Positions 19,292 through 26,939 of a stretch of 64,000 bases of DNA are shown one piece after another (position 1 is the stretch's first letter; each line of letters starts with the position of its first letter). A model generated the notes under the pieces. It did no database searches, was not told the DNA's origin, and was given only the letters and a program-made list of their open reading frames with translations. Position numbers and translations under genes: made by a program. The stretch comes from Paenibacillus cellulosilyticus (GTDB lineage Bacteria; Bacillota; Bacilli; Paenibacillales; Paenibacillaceae). The stretch spans positions 62,001 to 126,000 of the forward strand of contig NZ_QGTQ01000012.1 in the NCBI RefSeq assembly GCF_003182255.1, written 5' to 3'.

Positions 19292-20449
19292 ATGTCCACC
19301 GATAACGCCAACATATTGACGCCAACTGAATTGCGCAATATAAGAGCGTATGTGCAGCACAAGTTCGCTGATTTACCGCAAGACAAGCATGCCGACATTG
19401 TCGCGGACGCCGTACGTAAGATTGTGTACAGAAGATTGCCTGATTTCGCAGAGGATGTACGTAACGATCTGACGACCCGGCTTATTCGGACTGCACTCTT
19501 AGAGCGGTCAGGTCCGGTCAATGTCGATGATATCGTGGAAGTATGTTTGCCGCTTCAGATGGATGATGCTGTCGTGTTCGAACCGTTCCATGCATGGGTA
19601 GAGCAACAGCTTCAGGCAGTGATCCAACCTGATAACTTAAGAGAAGCGTTAGCTAACTTGTCAGCCGAGGACGCGAATCGTGACAAGCCGCTGTGGCAGA
19701 CGATGGTGGAATACCTTATACCTCACGCACAGCCGTTAGACCCGGTGCGAGAAGGCTCAGCCGTTATTCTCCCGTTCGTCACGAGCGCTGGTGCGGCAGC
19801 GATGATGGCAGAGGCTGAAACAGCGGACATCGGTTTGTCCGAGCCGGCATCGAAACAACGGTTTCGGCCCTTGTTGTACGGGTTGATGAGCGTGATTATT
19901 GCAGTTGGTACGCTCGCGTATGGCTGGTATTTGCAGCGACCGGATTCAGATGAACGTTCGGGATCGGTGGCCCCCGTAGCAGCCGCACCACCGTCAGTTG
20001 TTCCTGCCAAGAACGAACTGCCGGCAAGTCTGCAGTATCGCGAGATTGATATGGATCGGCTGGCTGCGTACTTAAATTCGAAGAACTCGCTGTTAGCCGA
20101 AGCGAAGTATACGGAACCGATTATTGCGGCTGCTGAGGAATTCGGGATCGATCCGCTGCTGATGTTCGCAATTACGGGTCAAGAGCAGGCGTTTGTTCCT
20201 CGGGACCATGAGCGAGCGATGGAAATCGCGAACAATCCTTTTAACGTCTTTCACAGCTGGATGGAATATAATACGACGATCAAGCAGTCTGCGAGGATTG
20301 CAGCACGTACCATCGTTAGCGCGAGCAAGAACAGACCGGAAGAGATCGATCCTTTCACTTGGATTAATATCAAATACGCAGAAGATAAGAATTGGGCCAA
20401 AGGCGTTCGTTCCATCTGGTCTTCGATGAGCAAACGAATAGCCGAATAG
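19292..20449 (+). CDS. Membrane protein with lysozyme-like (lytic transglycosylase-type) C-terminus
   Basis: This 385-residue protein has a soluble N-terminal half (about 1-188), one membrane helix (LLYGLMSVIIAVGTLAYGW, near 191-209), a Pro/Ala linker, and a C-terminal domain from about 255. That domain contains EEFGIDPLLMFAITGQEQAF, NNPFNVFHSW and a WINIKYAEDKNWAKGVRSIW end, resembling SLT/glucosaminidase-type muramidase folds where a Glu after a helix is catalytic and NNPFN recalls the NNLFG/NPFNV motif. This suggests a peptidoglycan-binding or cleaving role outside the cell, with an intracellular N-terminal regulator-like part. Function is inferred only. GGAGGTAGG precedes the ATG. Confidence 0.72.
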   Translation: MSTDNANILTPTELRNIRAYVQHKFADLPQDKHADIVADAVRKIVYRRLPDFAEDVRNDLTTRLIRTALLERSGPVNVDDIVEVCLPLQMDDAVVFEPFHAWVEQQLQAVIQPDNLREALANLSAEDANRDKPLWQTMVEYLIPHAQPLDPVREGSAVILPFVTSAGAAAMMAEAETADIGLSEPASKQRFRPLLYGLMSVIIAVGTLAYGWYLQRPDSDERSGSVAPVAAAPPSVVPAKNELPASLQYREIDMDRLAAYLNSKNSLLAEAKYTEPIIAAAEEFGIDPLLMFAITGQEQAFVPRDHERAMEIANNPFNVFHSWMEYNTTIKQSARIAARTIVSASKNRPEEIDPFTWINIKYAEDKNWAKGVRSIWSSMSKRIAE

Positions 20450-20617
20450 GCACATGACAGTTTAACGCAATTAATGATAAAATAAGACAGACTCATACAG
20501 CACCATGAGATGTCGGATCAGGAAGCACCTCTTTCGACCAAGCTAAAATACTTCAAATGCCGGGCTGCCTTGTCGCAGCCTATTTTGCATGACAAGAATG
20601 GCAAAGGAGCGAATTTC

Positions 20618-22960
20618 TTGAAGACACTCATCATTGCGGAGAAGCCAGACATGGGGCGTAATATCGCAGCCGCAATCGATCCGAAAGCGAAAAATCACCG
20701 TACGTATCTAGAAGGTGATCAGTACATTATCACTTGGGCCATCGGCCATCTGATCGGGCTTGCGGAGCCTGATGCGTACGACGATCGATATAAGAAATGG
20801 AATATTAACGATCTTCCGATCATCCCGGATACGTTCAAGCTCGTACCGAACCGGAAGACAATTGATCAGCTTAAATTAATTGGCGAGCTTGCCAAACGCA
20901 GCGACCTGCTCATTAATTCGTGCGATGCGGGGCGCGAGGGTCAGCATATATTCTCGCTCATTCAACGGCACTTGAAGTTAAAGCAGCCTGTGAAGCGGCT
21001 TTGGATATCGGACCTGACGCCAGAGACGATTCGGAAAGGATTCGCCGAGCTGCGAGAAGGCGTTGAATTCGAGAATCTGACGAAAGCTGCCAAGGCAAGA
21101 AGTGAAGCCGATTGGCTCGTTGGCATGAACGGTTCGCGCGCTTTTACAACAAAGCACAACGTATTGCTGTCGGTCGGCCGCGTTCAGACGCCCGTACTCG
21201 CACTCATCTATGATCGTCAGAAGCAAATTGAGGCGTTCTCGTCGCTCAAGTATTTTGAGCTGGAAGGGCACTTCAATCAACAGAATGTCACCTACAAAGG
21301 CATGTGGCAGGGCGAGCGGATGACGGACAAGGCGAAGGCGGATGCGCTCGCTGCGAAGGTAAAGGGCAAACCAGCACGAATTGCATCGTACGAGGTAAAG
21401 GATACAAAGGAGTATCCGAACAAGCTGTATGATCTCACGCTCCTCCAGCGTGAAGCGAACGGTAGGTACAGCTTCTCTGCGAAGAAGACGCTTGATATCG
21501 CACAGTCGCTGTACGAGAAGCACAAGGTCATCTCTTACCCTCGTACGAACTCGAACTATGTAACGGAGCAAAATATTCCGGAGATGCACAAGGCGCTGTC
21601 AGCGCTTCAAGGAACCGATTACGATGCGATCGTGAGAGGTGCGAACCGTAACCTGGTGCATGCAGGAAACAAGGCGATCTGCAATCCGTCCAAGGTTGAG
21701 GATCACCATGCCATTCTGCCGACGCATCGGAAGGCAAGCGGCCTGACGCCAGATGAGAAGAAGCTGTATGATCTGATTGTTCGCCGTTTCCTGTCCCAGT
21801 TCTATCCTGCTGCTGAATATAAGATGCATACGGTGCTAACAGAAGTCGAGGGCGAGACATTCAAGACGACGGTAAAGCAGCTGCTCAGCATCGGTTGGAA
21901 GATGATCTATGCCGATCAGCAGAAAGAAAAGAAAAGCACGAGCCGAAGTAATGCAAAGGAAGAGGAAGAAGACGAAGAGGTTGAGGTGGACGAGCCGTTC
22001 TCCATCGAGCCGAACGTTCCGGTCACCTGCGCTGACGCGATTGTGAAAGAAAAGGACACGCAGCCTCCAAAGCATTTTACCGAAGGTACGCTGCTCAAAG
22101 CGATGGAGAGTGCCGGCAAGCAGATCGAGGATGAAGAGCTGCGCGATGCGATGAAGCAGTCAGGGCTCGGTACGCCAGCGACGCGCGCAGCGACGATAGA
22201 GAGGCTCAAGCACGTCGGTTACATTGAGATGCAGGGCAAGAAAATCGTTATCACGCTCAAAGGCCGTACAGCGATTGAGCTGATTCGTGGTGCAGGCATT
22301 GATCTGCTCACTTCGCCAGAGATGACGGGTCAATGGGAGCGCCGTTTGAACGAGATTGCACGCGGTACTGCTTCAGACGAGCAGTTCATGGATAAGGTGA
22401 AGCTGTTTGCAGCGAAGATCGTTGATCAGGTGCGATTGCAATCGCGCGCAGCGAAGACGTCGTTCGAAAGTGATGAGCAGCCTAAAGGAGGAACAGGAGC
22501 CAAAGGCCGCAAGGGAACAACGCGGATGAAATCTTCTGGTTCAAGCGGCAGTGGCAGCAGCAGAACGTCCAAGACTGCTGCGTCCTCTGCTAGCGAAGGC
22601 GGTGACGGCGCTGTCTCAACGAAGAGGGCGTCTCGTACGAAAACGGCAGCAGCTCAACCCGCTTCTTCGGATGCAGGTGCAGGGCCTAGCATAATTGCTG
22701 CTTGCCCTCGTATCGGCTGTGGTGGCAGCTTATTTATGGGGCGTAAAGGATATGGCTGCTCGAACTACCGAGAAGGCTGCAAATTCGTTATCTGGAAGCA
22801 AAGCTTCGGACGCTCATTGACGGATGCTCAAGTGAAGGCGATCGTTGAGAAAGGCAAGACGGGCAAGTTGAAGCTGGCATTGGCTGATGGAACGCCAGCG
22901 GAAGGTCGAATTGTACTTCGCAACATCGATACAGGGGAATTAGCCGTCGAGGCTGATTAA
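20618..22960 (+). CDS. topB: DNA topoisomerase III
   Basis: This 780-residue type IA topoisomerase relaxes and decatenates DNA through a covalent 5'-phosphotyrosine. The Toprim domain begins TLIIAEKPDMGRNIAAAI and has the metal-binding SCDAGREGQHIF; the active-site Tyr is in KVISYPRTNSNYV. Unusual parts are an acidic insert (EEEEDEEVEVDE, near residue 455) and a Ser/Thr/Lys-rich low-complexity linker (about 635-695) before a C-terminal topoisomerase zinc ribbon-like module with CPRIGCGG and GYGCSNYREGCKF. TTG at 20618 is chosen because AAAGGAG is about 10 bases upstream and the TopB N-terminal motif begins there; the frame extends to 20510. Confidence 0.93.
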   Translation: MKTLIIAEKPDMGRNIAAAIDPKAKNHRTYLEGDQYIITWAIGHLIGLAEPDAYDDRYKKWNINDLPIIPDTFKLVPNRKTIDQLKLIGELAKRSDLLINSCDAGREGQHIFSLIQRHLKLKQPVKRLWISDLTPETIRKGFAELREGVEFENLTKAAKARSEADWLVGMNGSRAFTTKHNVLLSVGRVQTPVLALIYDRQKQIEAFSSLKYFELEGHFNQQNVTYKGMWQGERMTDKAKADALAAKVKGKPARIASYEVKDTKEYPNKLYDLTLLQREANGRYSFSAKKTLDIAQSLYEKHKVISYPRTNSNYVTEQNIPEMHKALSALQGTDYDAIVRGANRNLVHAGNKAICNPSKVEDHHAILPTHRKASGLTPDEKKLYDLIVRRFLSQFYPAAEYKMHTVLTEVEGETFKTTVKQLLSIGWKMIYADQQKEKKSTSRSNAKEEEEDEEVEVDEPFSIEPNVPVTCADAIVKEKDTQPPKHFTEGTLLKAMESAGKQIEDEELRDAMKQSGLGTPATRAATIERLKHVGYIEMQGKKIVITLKGRTAIELIRGAGIDLLTSPEMTGQWERRLNEIARGTASDEQFMDKVKLFAAKIVDQVRLQSRAAKTSFESDEQPKGGTGAKGRKGTTRMKSSGSSGSGSSRTSKTAASSASEGGDGAVSTKRASRTKTAAAQPASSDAGAGPSIIAACPRIGCGGSLFMGRKGYGCSNYREGCKFVIWKQSFGRSLTDAQVKAIVEKGKTGKLKLALADGTPAEGRIVLRNIDTGELAVEAD

Positions 22961-22975
22961 TTCGTTAATGTAATG

Positions 22976-23030
22976 AAATAAGGCTAGCTGCGATCTCGTT
23001 CGAAGTGAACGCGGGCAGCTAGCCTTATTT
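22976..23030. terminator. Long-stem bidirectional terminator after topB
   Basis: AAATAAGGCTAGCTGC (22976-22991) is matched by GCAGCTAGCCTTATTT (23015-23030), a perfect 16-bp stem. It lies between the converging topB and HAD genes and can serve both. Confidence 0.85.
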
Positions 23031-23079
23031 GCGTTATCGTAAAGTCAGGGCCTGCACATAGCACCATGGGCTATATCGT

Positions 23080-23820
23080 CTAATGCTGTTCCTGTACGTA
23101 CCGATGAATCGTTGGTGGTACATCTGGCAGCTGATGGAGCGTGAAGAAAGCGCCTTGTGGCTGTACAGCAATCTCGACATTGTTATAGACCCATTCGGTA
23201 TCCACTTTCATATGAATGGCGTTAATGCCAGCCGTCAGTGCAGGAACAACGTCTGTACGAATCGAGTTGCCGATCATCCAGGTTGACGAGCGATTGAAGT
23301 CGCCCTCCAGCAGGATCGATTCCAGCGCATCGTTGTTTTTATGGCGCCGGATATAAATACGCGATCCGAAGTAGCGTTCGAGGTTCAGCTGATCGATCTT
23401 CCGCCGTTGAATGAGCAGTTCGCCACCTGTATACAGATGCAGTTGATGTCCGGCCTCAGCTAGATCGTTCAACGTTGCTTCCATGAACGGATAAGGCTCT
23501 ACTTGATGTTCGTACACACTTCGTCCGAGCTTCCACAAGAAGTCCTCTTCAACTGGAGAACGCTTACGACCTGTTATGTCGGAGAAATACACATACGTAT
23601 CGATAAACGATTGTGGGAAATGGTCGCTCTTGAATCCGAGTACATGTACACCGGCAATATCGATCTCTGTCTGCTTATTCTTGATGATGTCTGCCGTAAT
23701 GTCGGGGTAGCCGGCAAACCAGGTAAGCATAGAGTCGCTGAATTGTTCGATGACCAGGTAGAAGTATTTGTTACAGTACACGAGCGTATCGTCTAGGTCA
23801 AATAGGATGGTTTGTTTCAT
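23080..23820 (-). CDS. HAD-superfamily hydrolase
   Basis: This 246-residue protein has the HAD nucleophile motif ILFDLDDTLVYC at the start, motif II Thr in LHLYTGG, and motif III/IV Lys and Asp in STWMIGNSIRTDVVPALTAG. A helical cap lies near residues 20-100. It is a class I HAD phosphatase-type enzyme; the substrate is not predictable. The ATG at 23820 puts DLDD at residue 8, as in the family; the open frame continues to 23940 but without conserved sequence. AAAGGAG lies 11 bases before the ATG. Confidence 0.83.
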   Translation of the reverse strand: MKQTILFDLDDTLVYCNKYFYLVIEQFSDSMLTWFAGYPDITADIIKNKQTEIDIAGVHVLGFKSDHFPQSFIDTYVYFSDITGRKRSPVEEDFLWKLGRSVYEHQVEPYPFMEATLNDLAEAGHQLHLYTGGELLIQRRKIDQLNLERYFGSRIYIRRHKNNDALESILLEGDFNRSSTWMIGNSIRTDVVPALTAGINAIHMKVDTEWVYNNVEIAVQPQGAFFTLHQLPDVPPTIHRYVQEQH

Positions 23821-24020
23821 CTTGGGCACGACTCCTTTACAAGAAAAAAGATAAGCGACGGCAGTATCCGTTCGTTCATCCGTAAAGCCGGTAAGCGCTG
23901 TCTGAACAGTGCATAGGCTTGCGTATCCCCCTGACATCAATCTACCGTACGGAGCATCCGTAAGTCAAACAGAATAATGGATAAGCGAAGCGCGAATGCT
24001 ATGCGTTGGAGGTGAGCGAA

Positions 24021-24158
24021 ATGCCTTATAACAAGAGCGAGAAGATAAACAATCAGCGTAATGAAGCAAGCTTCAAGGAAGAAGAGCGTACACCGAAGGC
24101 GAAGAAGCAGGGCGAAGTGCCGCCAAGTCTTAATGGCATTAACAAAGAATCCATCTAA
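24021..24158 (+). CDS. Small hydrophilic protein, 45 residues
   Basis: A perfect GGAGGTGAG site (24008-24016) precedes an ATG opening a 45-codon frame ending TAA. The product, starting MPYNKSEKINNQRNEASF and ending NGINKESI, is very rich in Lys, Glu, Asn and Gln and contains EERTPKAKKQGE. It has no hydrophobic segment and is probably disordered. The composition resembles small spore or stress proteins of Bacillales, but I do not recognise a family. The upstream gap to the HAD gene is about 200 bases, so it probably has its own promoter. Confidence 0.68.
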   Translation: MPYNKSEKINNQRNEASFKEEERTPKAKKQGEVPPSLNGINKESI

Positions 24159-24234
24159 CAAGATACTTCATTGTACGTGCATTGGCAGTGCGGTGACACG
24201 GACGTTAGGGTAATAGCATTCTTCCCATACGAAC

Positions 24235-24268
24235 GAGGCATGCAATCGCTGTTCACGATGCATGCCTC
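24235..24268. terminator. Hairpin between convergent small genes
   Basis: GAGGCATGCA (24235-24244) pairs perfectly with TGCATGCCTC (24259-24268). There is no long T-tract. It lies between the 45-residue gene (+) and the 73-residue gene (-) and is probably a shared terminator. Confidence 0.5.
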
Positions 24269-24283
24269 GGATCGTTCATTAGA

Positions 24284-24505
24284 TTAAGCATATTTCAACC
24301 GTTTGGCAGTCAGGTCGTTCTTAATAAAATCAATTCGTCTTCGAACATAGAAATCGAAGCTGTCTCCGCGTAGTTCCTTCGGCGCGATCGAAGCGCCTGA
24401 CTCGTTGTCGATGATGGTTAACTTGCCGTCGCTATAAAATTTGAACGTCAAATCTCGGAATGGACGGTTCTTCTCTACATATCGATAGTTCTCGCAGCGC
24501 TTCAT
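24284..24505 (-). CDS. Small protein, 73 residues, under a LexA/DinR-like promoter
   Basis: The 73-residue product starts MKRCENYRYVEKNRPFRDL and contains FKFYSDGKLTIIDN and YVRRRIDFIKNDLTAK. It is basic and soluble, with no membrane segment, and I do not recognise its family. AAAGGAGG is about 10 bases before the ATG. The promoter reads -35 TTTCCA, 17 bases, -10 TATAAT on the minus strand. A 13-of-14 match to the Firmicute SOS box lies in the spacer and a second box just downstream of the -10, so induction by DNA damage is a strong inference. The gene is monocistronic. Confidence 0.78.
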   Translation of the reverse strand: MKRCENYRYVEKNRPFRDLTFKFYSDGKLTIIDNESGASIAPKELRGDSFDFYVRRRIDFIKNDLTAKRLKYA

Positions 24506-24555
24506 GATGATCGGCCTCCTTTAATTCCATGAAATGGATTGTTCGCTTAGGATAT

Positions 24556-24569
24556 AGAACACTTGTTCT
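24556..24569 (-). promoter_or_regulatory. LexA/DinR-like box 1
   Basis: On the minus strand the site reads AGAACAAGTGTTCT, a perfect GAAC-N4-GTTC core and 12 of 14 to CGAACRNRYGTTCG. It covers about +1 to +14 of the predicted transcript. Confidence 0.65.
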
Positions 24570-24576
24570 TGTTTTC

Positions 24577-24605
24577 ATTATACCAAACATCTGTTCGGAT
24601 GGAAA
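24577..24605 (-). promoter_or_regulatory. Promoter with embedded LexA/DinR-like box 2
   Basis: Minus strand: -35 TTTCCA (24605-24600), 17-base spacer, -10 TATAAT (24582-24577). The spacer contains CGAACAGATGTTTG (24584-24597), matching 13 of 14 positions of the B. subtilis-type SOS box. LexA bound here would block RNA polymerase. Confidence 0.7.
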
Positions 24606-24667
24606 CTATTTTTTGTTTCTCGTAAGATAGAATAATAGAGAGGATTACGCTTAAAGGAGACTAGGCA

Positions 24668-25393
24668 ATGATTCGTGTATCGCACCTAACGAGGCAGATC
24701 CCAGGAGGCCCTAAAGTACTGGACGATATTAGCTTCGAGATTGAGCCAGGCGAATTCGTCGCGTTGAAGGGCGGCAGCGGCAGCGGCAAGACAACACTGC
24801 TTCGTTGTCTCGCACTCCGTGAGGCATGGACGAAGGGTACATATGAATTCGATGGGAAGGATGTATTGGGGAGCGCGTTGTCAGGCAAAGTCAAAGTAAG
24901 ACGTGAAGCTGCATACTTAGAGGAATCCCCCATCCTGTATAAGACCAAGACAGCGCTTCGTAACGTTATTATCGGTTCAGTGAACCAGACGCCATTCTGG
25001 CGCCGCTGGACTGGCATGGTCCGCAGCGATGATTATATGGGAGCGATGGATACGATCGAGAAGCTCGGACTACTGGATAAAGCGAAGCTGAAAGCAGAGA
25101 AGCTAAGCGGCGGAGAGAAGCAGCGTATCGCGATCGCAAGGGCGCTCGTCCATGGTGCGAAAGTGATTTTGGCCGATGAGCCGGTTACGGGTCTCGATCC
25201 ACATTCCGCTGATCAGGTGCTTAGTGATTTGAAGAAGCTGTGCAAAGAACAGGGACTCATCGTTATCGCTTCTCTTCACCAAGGCGATTATGCGGAACGA
25301 TTCGCCGACCGGACATTAGGGCTAAGCGTCGGCAAGCTGCTGTTCGACGTGAAGGGAAGACGATTAACGGAGCATGAGAAACGTCAGTTGTAG
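24668..25393 (+). CDS. ABC transporter ATP-binding protein, PhnC-like
   Basis: The 241 residues form one ABC ATPase: Walker A GGSGSGKTTLL, signature LSGGEKQRIAIARAL, Walker B VILADEPVTGLDP and H-loop SLHQ. The Q-loop region has a long insert (NVIIGSVNQTPFWRRW) typical of phosphonate-importer ATPases such as PhnC. No permease or binding protein is next to it, so its transport partner is missing from the window. AAAGGAG precedes the ATG. It is the first gene of a plus-strand set with the RsiV-like and receiver genes, at 75 and 61 base gaps, which may be co-transcribed. Confidence 0.85.
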   Translation: MIRVSHLTRQIPGGPKVLDDISFEIEPGEFVALKGGSGSGKTTLLRCLALREAWTKGTYEFDGKDVLGSALSGKVKVRREAAYLEESPILYKTKTALRNVIIGSVNQTPFWRRWTGMVRSDDYMGAMDTIEKLGLLDKAKLKAEKLSGGEKQRIAIARALVHGAKVILADEPVTGLDPHSADQVLSDLKKLCKEQGLIVIASLHQGDYAERFADRTLGLSVGKLLFDVKGRRLTEHEKRQL

Positions 25394-25468
25394 TTGATTT
25401 GTAAGAATGGCAGCAAGTGGCGGGCGCATATAATGGACCATCTGAACGTATAGAAAGGTGGCTCCTAC

Positions 25469-26080
25469 ATGGCTGTCCAGCAACCGCTTGTGATTCATTC
25501 GCACAAGGTGACGCATCCGAAGACCGAATTGCATATTCCCGTCGTCTCTGGCGCTCCTAATCCGGCCGCCGAGCAGGCGATTAATACGGATATCCGTAAA
25601 GGTGTTCAAATGCTCATCTCGGAGCAAGGCTCGCTCGAAGATCCGCGGTCCGAGATGCTTGGCTGGTTCGAGACGAAGACGAATGAGAAGAACGTATTCA
25701 GCATCTCGTTATTCAACTACGCTTACACAGGCGGCGCGCATGGGATGACCCTTCAGAAGTCGCTGACATTCAATACGCAGTCAGGTCATTCCTATACATT
25801 GGCTCAGCTATTCAAGCCAGGAGCCGATTATGTGAAAAGGCTGTCCGACCTTGTTGCGCAGCAAATCGCAGAACGTGACATTCAGACACTTGAGCCATTC
25901 AAATCAATTCGACCGGATCAAGATTATTACATCGCGGATCGCTCACTTGTCGTCTATTTTCAGCTGTATGAGCTGGCTGCTTATGCATACGGGTTTGTGT
26001 ACTTTCCGATTTCTGTTTACGATCTGCAAGATATTATGGATGAGAATGGTCCTCTCGGACTTATGTCTGCCAGTAATTAA
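25469..26080 (+). CDS. DUF3298/RsiV-like domain protein
   Basis: This 203-residue protein lacks a signal peptide or membrane helix. It matches the DUF4163/DUF3298 fold seen in the extracellular part of anti-sigma factor RsiV: an N-terminal strand-helix region (IPVVSGAPNPAAEQAINTDIRKGVQ), FSISLFNYAYTGGAHGMTLQKSLTFN and YYIADRSLVVYFQLYELAAYAYGFVYFPISVYDL. The GGAH segment is the family hallmark. RsiV binds lysozyme through this fold, but the lack of an export signal makes the same role doubtful here. AAAGGTGG precedes the ATG. Confidence 0.78.
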   Translation: MAVQQPLVIHSHKVTHPKTELHIPVVSGAPNPAAEQAINTDIRKGVQMLISEQGSLEDPRSEMLGWFETKTNEKNVFSISLFNYAYTGGAHGMTLQKSLTFNTQSGHSYTLAQLFKPGADYVKRLSDLVAQQIAERDIQTLEPFKSIRPDQDYYIADRSLVVYFQLYELAAYAYGFVYFPISVYDLQDIMDENGPLGLMSASN

Positions 26081-26141
26081 TTACGACGATTCGGATTTTC
26101 GACGAGTGCTTCTAGCGTGACCTCGTCTTAGGAGAAAGAGC

Positions 26142-26795
26142 ATGTTGAAGACTGTCCTCGCTATTGCTGGAATATCGATTATCGCCGGGCTTCTTGTCCG
26201 CCGTGTCATACGAGTAAAGCAGCGCCGCAATATCCAGATCGAAAGCGTTTCAGATGGAAATAACGCCAGTCAGGCTAGCGCATCAGCTTCAACTGGTGCT
26301 GGCGTGCAGAATGAAGCTGCAGCTGATTTGTCCGATTCTGCGTATCCAGCAGCAGACATCTATACAGCCGGTGCGGCCTCGGCTGTTCTTGTCCAGCCGG
26401 ACAAACCTTCCGTCCTGCTTGTGGATGATCATCCGCTCATGCGTCAACTGATGAACGAAGTGCTCACCCAAGCAGGTGTCGGTGTTGTGAGTGCAGGCGA
26501 CTGTCATGAGGCATTACAGCTGCTTAGTCAGTACAAATTCGAAATGCTTCTTTCCGATGTCCAGATGCCCGGCATGGATGGCATTGAACTGCTCAGACGT
26601 TTACGCGCTATGAAGGGAAGCTCGAACGCTGCGATTCCGTGTGTATTTATGACGGGAAGTCTTGATGATTCCAAACGACGAGAGGCTGATCGACTAGGCG
26701 CGCTTGCGTTCTTCACGAAGCCATTCGATATTCATGCGATTGCACAATTCATCGCGACGGAGCTAGAGAAGGAGCAGCGCATCGTTTCACCTTAA
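26142..26795 (+). CDS. Membrane-anchored stand-alone receiver-domain protein
   Basis: The 217 residues start with a hydrophobic helix (VLAIAGISIIAGLLV, about 4-20) followed by basic RRVIRVKQRR, then a Ser/Ala-rich linker to about residue 80. A CheY-like receiver domain follows: acidic pair in LLVDDHPLMRQ, phospho-acceptor Asp in LLSDVQMPGMDG, Thr in VFMTGS and Lys in FFTKPF. There is no DNA-binding or enzymatic output domain. The basic residues after the helix predict the receiver on the cytoplasmic side. A partner kinase is not adjacent. AGGAGAAAGAG precedes the ATG and a terminator follows the stop. Confidence 0.85.
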   Translation: MLKTVLAIAGISIIAGLLVRRVIRVKQRRNIQIESVSDGNNASQASASASTGAGVQNEAAADLSDSAYPAADIYTAGAASAVLVQPDKPSVLLVDDHPLMRQLMNEVLTQAGVGVVSAGDCHEALQLLSQYKFEMLLSDVQMPGMDGIELLRRLRAMKGSSNAAIPCVFMTGSLDDSKRREADRLGALAFFTKPFDIHAIAQFIATELEKEQRIVSP

Positions 26796-26800
26796 TCGAT

Positions 26801-26841
26801 AGACCGTACTGCTGCTGACAAGCACAGTGCGGTCTTTTTTT
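26801..26841 (+). terminator. Intrinsic terminator after the receiver gene
   Basis: AGACCGTACTG (26801-26811) pairs with CAGTGCGGTCT (26825-26835), one mismatch, followed by seven Ts. Confidence 0.87.
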
Positions 26842-26939
26842 GCTGCGATCGTGTTGAAAGCATGAAGCCGTCCGGTGCTGATCGAATTCGAGTGGTCATA
26901 CAATGAACCATCGATCAAGAGTAACGGAGGTGATACGCG

